From positions 1 through 32,516 of the forward strand of contig JAUCEF010000127.1 in assembly GCA_033558025.1 (NCBI GenBank): DNA of 32,516 nt. Reading direction: 5' to 3'. Shown here piece after piece: positions 27,729 through 32,516 of this stretch. This DNA comes from Phytophthora sp. 'mugwort' (lineage: Eukaryota > Oomycota > Peronosporomycetes > Peronosporales > Peronosporaceae). Within the stretch, counting starts at the first letter, position 1. Each line of letters opens with the position of its first letter. A program made the position numbers and the translations under genes. The notes below the pieces were generated by a model. That model was not told the origin of the DNA. It ran no database searches and was given only the letters and a program-made list of their open reading frames with translations.

Positions 27729-29730
27729 AATAATTTTGATTGATTTTTGAAAATTTTATTAGAATTAATCAATATTTTTGAATATTGTTCTAATATATTT
27801 GTATAATAATTATTTTTAATTAATGAATCTAAAAAATTAATATTAATTTTTAAAAATTTTTTATTAAAACTAAAATTATAAATAATTTTTATTTTTTTTT
27901 TTAATAAATAAGGTAAAATATCTTTAATTTTTAAAAAAGCTTCTGATTTAGATTGATTTTTATTTAATAAAAATTTATAAAGATTTCTATAAATTATAGA
28001 ATCTTTACGTTGTTCTATATTTACATTTAAAATTTGTTCATTTTTTTGAATAAAACCTTCTAAATTAATATACATTCCATTTTTTTCTAAAAAAGTTAAT
28101 CCAGGTAAAATTAGATTTGAATTTTGAGCATCTTTAGTAAAATGATGTCCTTGATAAATAACAAAACTATTTTTAGTTATTTTTAATTTATTTTGTAAAT
28201 TTGTATTAAATAAATAATATAATTTTGAATTATTTAACATATTTAATGATTTTGGAAAAGTAATTTCAAAAAAATTAATTAAAGAAGTTTGAAAATTAAA
28301 GAAATTAATATTATGGTTAATAAATGATAAATTTTTTAATTTTGATAATAAAAAAAAACCATTTTTTTGATTTAAAATATTACTACCTATAATAATTAAA
28401 GGTTTTTTTGCTTTTTTTAATTGTTTACAAAATACATGTTTTCCTAAAATAATATTTATTAAAGTTTTAAAAGTTAATCCTAAATGTTTTACTGGATAAG
28501 TAAAATTAATTTTATTACCGATATATGCTATTTTAAAATTTCCTTTTTTTAAACGATTAATTAAATGAATATTTAAAATAGAACCTTCTTGACGAATATC
28601 ACTACCAATTATTAAACAAACATCAGATTCTTCAATAGATTTTAAAGTATTATTAAATAAAAAATTTGAAGCTAAATCAGAATTTATCTTAATTTGTCGA
28701 TTTTTTAAAAATTGTTCATAATTTACATTTGAAATTCCTAATTTATTTAAATTTTTTTTTAATAAAAAAAGAGATTCTAAATCAGTTAAATCACCAATAA
28801 TACTTTTAGCATTAAAACTATCTGTAATTATCAATTTTTTATTAATAATATTTAGAGCATCTAACCAAGAAATCCTATGAAAATTGTTTTGATTATCTTT
28901 TAATAATGGATATTTTAATCGTTGATATTTTAAACTATCAAAAAAATATCTTGTTTTATCTGATATCCATTCTTTATTAATATTAAAATTAGTTTTAGGT
29001 AAAATACGTATAATTTCATTATTAAAAATATCAATTTTAATATTTGAACCAATACTATCTAAAATAGCAATACCCTCTTTTTTTTTTAATTCCCAAGAAC
29101 GTGCTTTAAAAGTATAGGGTTTAGAAGTTAATGCACCAACAGGACATAAATCTACTAAATTACCAGAAAATTCGGATTTAAAAATATTTGAAGAATAAAA
29201 ATTAATTTCAGTTTTATTACCACGACCTGTTGTACCTAAACCGTCAATTCCACAAATTTCATTAGCAAAACGTACACAACGTGTACAATGAATACATCTT
29301 GTCATAATTGTTTTAATAAAAGGACCACAATATTTATCTTCAACGCCACGTTTTTAAAAAAAAAACGACTACGATCCGATCCAAAAATCATTGTTTGATC
29401 TTGTAAATCACATTCTGACGCTTGATCACAAATAGGACAATCTAATGGATGATTTATTAAAAGAAATTCTAATACACTTTCACGTGCTTTTTGTACTAAA
29501 GGAGTATTAGTAAATATTTTCATATTTGGTATTAAAGGCATTGCACATGAAGCTACAGGTTTAGGGGAATTTTCGATTTCAACTAAACACATACGACAAT
29601 TACCGGCAATTTGTAAATTCTCTTGAAAACAGAATTTAGGGATTTGAATTTTAAAATTATTACATGCTTGTAAAACTGTTAAATTTTTATTAACTTTTAA
29701 TTCGATATTGTTAATATATATATTAATCAT
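27725..29730 (-). CDS. nad11: NADH dehydrogenase subunit 11 (75-kDa), one apparent frame break
   Basis: About 668 aa when bridged. Largest peripheral-arm subunit of complex I with Fe-S clusters. Frame A (from the ATG at 29730): [20 protein letters not shown] and [20 protein letters not shown] ([2Fe-2S]), then [20 protein letters not shown] ([4Fe-4S]) to [10 protein letters not shown]. Frame B then continues [35 protein letters not shown] and [17 protein letters not shown] (further cluster), and a molybdopterin-type domain that has lost most catalytic sequence but keeps [17 protein letters not shown]. The break lies at T5/A10 (29351-29365), where one T (coding A) seems missing. Full length is notable because some stramenopiles keep only the N-terminal domain in mtDNA. 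Ends TGA, overlapping nad1. Confidence 0.94.
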
Positions 29731-29812
29731 TTTAATGATAAAAAATTAAATAAAATATAAATTTATTTTCACTAAAAAGATATATTTTATTTAAAATATA
29801 TTATTATAGTAA

Positions 29813-29895
29813 TATCAAAGAAGGGATTTGAACCCTTAACGCTTTTAAGCTTTACATCCTAAGTGTAACGTGTTTACCAATTTCACCACTTTGAT
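29813..29895 (-). tRNA. trnL(uag): tRNA-Leu (anticodon UAG)
   Basis: 83 nt on minus with a long variable arm. The acceptor atcaaag/ctttgat is perfect, the D arm TGGTGAAATTGGTAAACACG is typical for leucine, the anticodon loop is ctTAGga with stem ttaca/tgtaa, and the T arm is AAGGG-TTCAAAT-CCCTT. Confidence 0.93.
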
Positions 29896-29903
29896 AATAA
29901 AAA

Positions 29904-29986
29904 TACCTACTATTGGACTTGAACCAATAACCCTAAAAGGGAACAGATTTTAAATCTATCGTGTTTACCAATTTCACCAAGTAGGC
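29904..29986 (-). tRNA. trnL(uaa): tRNA-Leu (anticodon UAA)
   Basis: 83 nt on minus. The acceptor gcctact/agtaggt includes one G:U pair, the D arm is near-identical to trnL(uag), the anticodon loop is ttTAAaa, and it has a long variable arm. The pair of adjacent leucine tRNAs shares the D-arm sequence, consistent with an old duplication. It is divergent from tatC with 18 nt between. Confidence 0.92.
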
Positions 29987-30004
29987 TAATATTTTTTTAA
30001 ATAT

Positions 30005-30726
30005 ATGAAAAAAAAAAAAATAATAACTTATTTACAATTACATTTATTTGAATTAAAATATAATTTTTTTATACTTTTAATCACTTTTTTTTATCTTTTT
30101 ATAATTTCATATTATTTTTCTGATCAATTAATATATTTATTAGTTAATAATTTACTTAATAAAAATATGTTAAAATATTTTATTTTTACTAATATTACTG
30201 AAATTTTTATTACTAATATTTTTATAGCAATTTTCATAACAACTTTTATAACAATTCAATTAAGTTTTTTATTATTTTGGTTTTTTTTATCAAAAGGTTT
30301 ATATAAATTTGAAAATTTTATTTTTATAAAATTTTATATTTTTTTTATAATTTTTAATTTTTTTATAATAAAATTTATTTTTACTAATATTATTCCACAT
30401 ATTTGGGATTTTTTATTAAATTTAAATTTTTCAAATTTATATCTTTTAACAATTTATTTTGAACCAAAATTGATAATTATTTTGATTTTATTTTTTCTTC
30501 TTTTATTTATATATTTATAATATTTATTTATTTTTTTTCTTTATTTTTTTTTATATCAAATAATATTTTAAAAATTAAAATAATTATTAATTTAAGAAAA
30601 TTCTTTTATTTAAAAATAATATTATTGAGTGCTTTAATTACACCACCAGATATATTTAATTTTATATTAATTTATTTTATCTTTTTTTTTTTTTTGAAAT
30701 ATTTATTTATATTTCAATATATTTAA
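30005..30726 (+). CDS. tatC: Sec-independent protein translocase TatC, one apparent frame break
   Basis: About 240 aa once bridged, normal for TatC (mttB/ymf16). Integral membrane receptor of the Tat pathway, moving folded proteins across the inner membrane. Frame 0 (30005-30520, 171 aa) begins ITYLQLHLFELKYNFFILLITFF (the 'HL-ELR-R' block), continues through several helices, and has LTIYFEPKLI. It then stops. The conserved C-terminal part RKFFYLKIILLSALITPPDIFNF is found in the next frame, ending at the TAA at 30724-30726. The shift must lie between 30463 (after a TGA in that frame) and 30520, most likely in the T-rich run at 30491-30496. One base missing explains it. Confidence 0.88.
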
Positions 30727-30734
30727 ATAAATAT
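30699..30734. terminator. 11-bp hairpin at the tatC/rpl31 tail-to-tail junction
   Basis: Arms atatttattta (30699-30709) and taaataaatat (30724-30734) are perfectly complementary, and the right arm includes the tatC stop. It lies between convergent genes with 11 nt between their ends, so it could act as a terminator for both strands. Confidence 0.5.
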
Positions 30735-30737
30735 AAA

Positions 30738-30941
30738 TTAATTTAATTTATTTTTTTTTATAAAATTTAATTTACTTTTATTTAAATTGATATTTGTATT
30801 TGTAATAATATCTGTTTCTTTAAAAATTCTTAAATTTAATTGATAATTTTTTAAATACTTAATAGATGTTATTTTTAAAGAAGATCCATTTGTTAAAATA
30901 ATTTTATTTTTATAGGTAAAAAATTTTTTATTTTTATTCAT
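30738..30941 (-). CDS. rpl31: Probable ribosomal protein bL31
   Basis: 67 aa from the ATG at 30939-30941; the frame is open 10 codons further, but that overlaps the trnC region. It reads NKKFFTYKNKIILTNGSSLKITSIKY followed by a short loop and LNLRIFKETDIITNT. This fits the mitochondrial L31 pattern of stramenopiles and other protists: a basic N-terminus, 'I-L-DGST--I-S-', then a second strand. No zinc-binding Cys are present, as in many L31 proteins. bL31 links the ribosomal subunits. The short length and compositional bias limit certainty. Confidence 0.65.
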   Translation of the reverse strand: MNKNKKFFTYKNKIILTNGSSLKITSIKYLKNYQLNLRIFKETDIITNTNINLNKSKLNFIKKNKLN

Positions 30942-30958
30942 ATAATATAATTTATTTT

Positions 30959-31029
30959 GGCTAGATAACATAAAGGTAATGTAAAGGACTGCAAATCCTT
31001 TAATGACGGTTCGAATCCGTCTCTAGCTT
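30959..31029 (+). tRNA. trnC(gca): tRNA-Cys (anticodon GCA)
   Basis: 71 nt. The acceptor ggctaga/tctagct includes one G:U pair at the end, the anticodon loop is ctGCAaa with stem aagga/tcctt, the T arm is GACGG-TTCGAAT-CCGTC, and the discriminator is U. Plus strand, surrounded by minus-strand genes. Confidence 0.92.
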
Positions 31030-31033
31030 TTAA

Positions 31034-31118
31034 AGGATAGAGTGGGATTTGAACCCACGGTATTATTACATACTTCAGTTTTCAAGACTGACACCTTAAA
31101 CCACTCGATCACCTATCC
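31034..31118 (-). tRNA. trnS(uga): tRNA-Ser (anticodon UGA)
   Basis: 85 nt on minus with a long variable arm. The acceptor ggatagg/tctatcc includes one G:U pair, the anticodon loop is ctTGAaa with stem tcagt/actga, and the T arm is GTGGG-TTCAAAT-CCCAC. It faces trnC tail to tail, 4 nt apart. Confidence 0.92.
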
Positions 31119-31127
31119 ATATTAAAA

Positions 31128-31540
31128 TTAACGTCTTTTTTGTTTTTTTAATCTACAACCATTAAAAGGTTTTGTTGTTTTATCTAAAATATATTTTATT
31201 TTAATTTTTTTATTTTTTATATTTTTTAAAACATTATATCGACCTAAACCAGTACCATGTAAATAAATTTTTAATTTTTTTATTTTTTTTAATTGAAGAT
31301 ATTTATTAATTTTATATACAATTAATTGAACATTATATGGTGTATTTTTTTTAAAACGTGTTTTTTTTAATGATTTTGTAGACCATTGTTTTAAAAGATT
31401 TCCTTTATAAGTTGTTAAACTTATAATAGTATTTTTTAAATTTGCTGTAATATGTAAATTTGTTAAAATTAAAGGATTTTTTTTTTTAAATTTATTTTTT
31501 TTTTAAATTTATTTTTAAAATTATATTTATTTTTATTCAT
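31128..31540 (-). CDS. rps11: Ribosomal protein uS11, one apparent frame break
   Basis: About 137 aa once bridged. The C-terminal frame is unmistakable: LILTNLHITANLKNTIISLTTYKGN (the uS11 'IHI-AT-NNTI-T-TD--GN' block), HGTGLGRYNVLKNI, and the terminal TTKPFNGCRLKKQKRR (canonical TPIPHNGCR-KK-RR) with TAA at 31128-31130. Upstream, the ATG at 31538-31540 starts MNKNKYNFKNKFKKK. That frame meets a stop unless one A is restored in the two adjacent T-runs (coding A; 31477-31487 and 31495-31504). The break is in the poorly conserved N-terminal extension. Follows rps13 by 12 nt, the alpha-operon order. Confidence 0.85.
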
Positions 31541-31552
31541 AGAATAATAACT

Positions 31553-31966
31553 TTATCTTTTTTTTTTTTTTTGACTTTTAAATGGTCGTTTATTACGTGA
31601 AATACGTTTTTGAATAAAAATTTTTTTTAATTTTTTAGATGTTTTTGAATTTGTATGAGTACGTTGTCCTCTAACAGGTAATCCCTGACTTTGTCTAATT
31701 CCACGATTACTTTTAATTTCTACTAATTCATTTAATCTTTCAGTTTTAATTTTTTTTAAAAGTTGTTCAACTTTTAAATTTTTATTAATATAATTAACCA
31801 GTCGGTTTACATGGTTGTTTTTAAGTTTATTAAGGGTGATTTGAGGATTAATTCCTATATTTTTACAAATTTTCTTGGATTGAAATTCATTAATACCATA
31901 TAATATAGTTAATGAATATAAAATACTTTTTGAATCTGAAATTGTTTTATTAAAAATATATAACAT
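31553..31966 (-). CDS. rps13: Ribosomal protein uS13
   Basis: 137 aa. Small-subunit head protein contacting the P-site tRNA. Blocks: LTILYGINEFQSKKICKNIGINPQ (the 'L--IYGIG---A--I---LGI' helix-hairpin region), and the C-terminal SNRGIRQSQGLPVRGQRTHTNSKTSKK, the classic uS13 signature. Ends in a Lys-rich tail over a poly-T tract. Divergent from rpl2 across a 28-nt gap. Confidence 0.96.
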   Translation of the reverse strand: MLYIFNKTISDSKSILYSLTILYGINEFQSKKICKNIGINPQITLNKLKNNHVNRLVNYINKNLKVEQLLKKIKTERLNELVEIKSNRGIRQSQGLPVRGQRTHTNSKTSKKLKKIFIQKRISRNKRPFKSQKKKKR

Positions 31967-31994
31967 AATAGATTTTATCTATATACCATATAAA

Positions 31995-32516
31995 ATGATA
32001 GAAAAAAAAATAAAACCTATAACACCATCACAACGTCAAACATTTTTATTAAAAAAAGATAATTTAACTAAAATTTTTAAAATTAAATCTTTAACAAAAG
32101 GTTTTCAACGTGCTAATGGTAAAAATAATCAAGGTAAAATAACTATAAAACATCGCGGTGGTGGACATAAACGTTTATATAGAATAATTGATTTTAATAG
32201 ATCTAAAAATATTGAAGGTTATATTATTAAAATTTTATATGATCCTAATCGTTCCGCAAATATCGCTTATATTAAAAACAATTCTAAATCTTATTTAATT
32301 TTAGCACCGGAAGGTTTAAAAATTAATCAATATATAAAAAGTTCACCTAATGCTGAATTAAAAGTAGGTAATGCTTTACCATTACAAAATATACCAATTG
32401 GTAGTTTAATTCATAATATTAGTTTATATCCAAAATCTAGAGGAAAATTAATAAGAAGTGCTGGAACATCTGCACAATTAATTCAAAAAATTGATTTTAA
32501 TTCACGCTCGAATTTA
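31995..32516 (+). CDS. rpl2: Ribosomal protein uL2, 5' part (runs off the window)
   Basis: 174 codons from the ATG at 31995 to the window end, in frame without break. It encodes a peptidyl-transferase-centre protein of the large subunit. Diagnostic blocks: GKNNQGKITIKHRGGGHKRLYRIIDF (the 'GRNN-G-IT-RH-GGGHK--YR-IDF' block) and YDPNRSANIAYI. It continues with LQNIPIGSLIHNI and GKLIRSAGTSAQLI, the start of the C-terminal domain. The catalytic-region His of the C-terminal domain lies outside the window. Likely followed by rps19-rps3-rpl16, leading back to rpl14 on a circular map. Confidence 0.97.
   Translation, partial: MIEKKIKPITPSQRQTFLLKKDNLTKIFKIKSLTKGFQRANGKNNQGKITIKHRGGGHKRLYRIIDFNRSKNIEGYIIKILYDPNRSANIAYIKNNSKSYLILAPEGLKINQYIKSSPNAELKVGNALPLQNIPIGSLIHNISLYPKSRGKLIRSAGTSAQLIQKIDFNSRSNL

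Larger units (their letters stand above)
26431..29296 (-). repeat. Right arm of large palindrome
   Basis: 2,866 nt, reverse complement of 23535-26399, carrying nad4L, nad1 and most of nad11. The right end falls inside nad11, just after the codons for MTR on the coding strand. Beyond it this arm continues into the true 5' part of nad11, so it is the arm whose outer junction looks ancestral. Confidence 0.9.

Overview
The window is part of a compact, very AT-rich mitochondrial genome from a protist. The evidence is a bacterial-type small-subunit rRNA, 17 tRNAs, and genes for complex I (nad1, 2, 3, 4, 4L, 5, 6, 7, 9, 11), complex III (cob), complex IV (cox1-3) and ATP synthase (atp1, 6, 9). It also carries many ribosomal proteins (rpl2, rpl5, rpl10, rpl14, rpl31, rps7, rps10, rps11, rps12, rps13) and the Tat translocase (tatC and a probable tatA). 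The standard genetic code is sufficient: Trp is TGG, trnW has a CCA anticodon, and nad11 ends on TGA. Long nad11 plus mtDNA-encoded atp1, tatC, rpl31 and rpl10 suggests a stramenopile or another gene-rich protist lineage; I cannot name the genus. The window opens inside rpl14 and closes inside rpl2. In the bacterial-type S10/spc order these lie close together (rpl2-rps19-rps3-rpl16-rpl14-rpl5), so the missing part of a circular map probably joins them. That part would also have to hold rnl, atp8 and the missing tRNAs.

Layout. (1) 1-7344, plus strand: rpl14 (3' end), rpl5, trnG(gcc), an unrecognised orf176, trnG(ucc), trnY, a repeat-rich 365-nt spacer, rns, trnW, a 592-nt spacer, cox2, probable tatA, cox1, unrecognised orf137. 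(2) 7756-15733, minus strand: trnR(ucu), nad6, nad5, atp1, trnE, nad4, trnH, rpl10, nad7. (3) 15850-26387, plus strand: nad2, trnF, rps10, trnR(gcg), trnQ, trnI, trnV, rps12, rps7, cox3, atp6, trnD, nad3, atp9, nad9, cob, then one arm of a large inverted repeat (5'-truncated nad11, nad1, nad4L). (4) 26443-29986, minus strand: the other arm (nad4L, nad1, nad11 with its full 5' part), then trnL(uag) and trnL(uaa). (5) 29987-32516, mixed strands: tatC +, rpl31 -, trnC +, trnS(uga) -, rps11 -, rps13 -, rpl2 + (runs off the end).

The most striking feature is a near-perfect palindrome of about 5.76 kb (23535-29296). Its two arms of about 2.87 kb are separated by only 31 nt, and the centre holds a nested third copy of the end of nad4L. 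It could be a real mtDNA inverted repeat or isomerisation junction, or a fold-back amplification or assembly chimera. The second pattern is that six genes (cox1, atp1, nad11, tatC, rps11 and nad1 in one arm) each appear to lack exactly one base, mostly in or beside homopolymers. The other arm has an intact nad1, which acts as an internal control. Deletion-type sequencing errors are the simplest explanation. Also notable are an exact 11-base motif upstream of cox2, nad5 and atp9, a probable tatA of only 32 codons, and two orphan membrane ORFs that each end at a hairpin.
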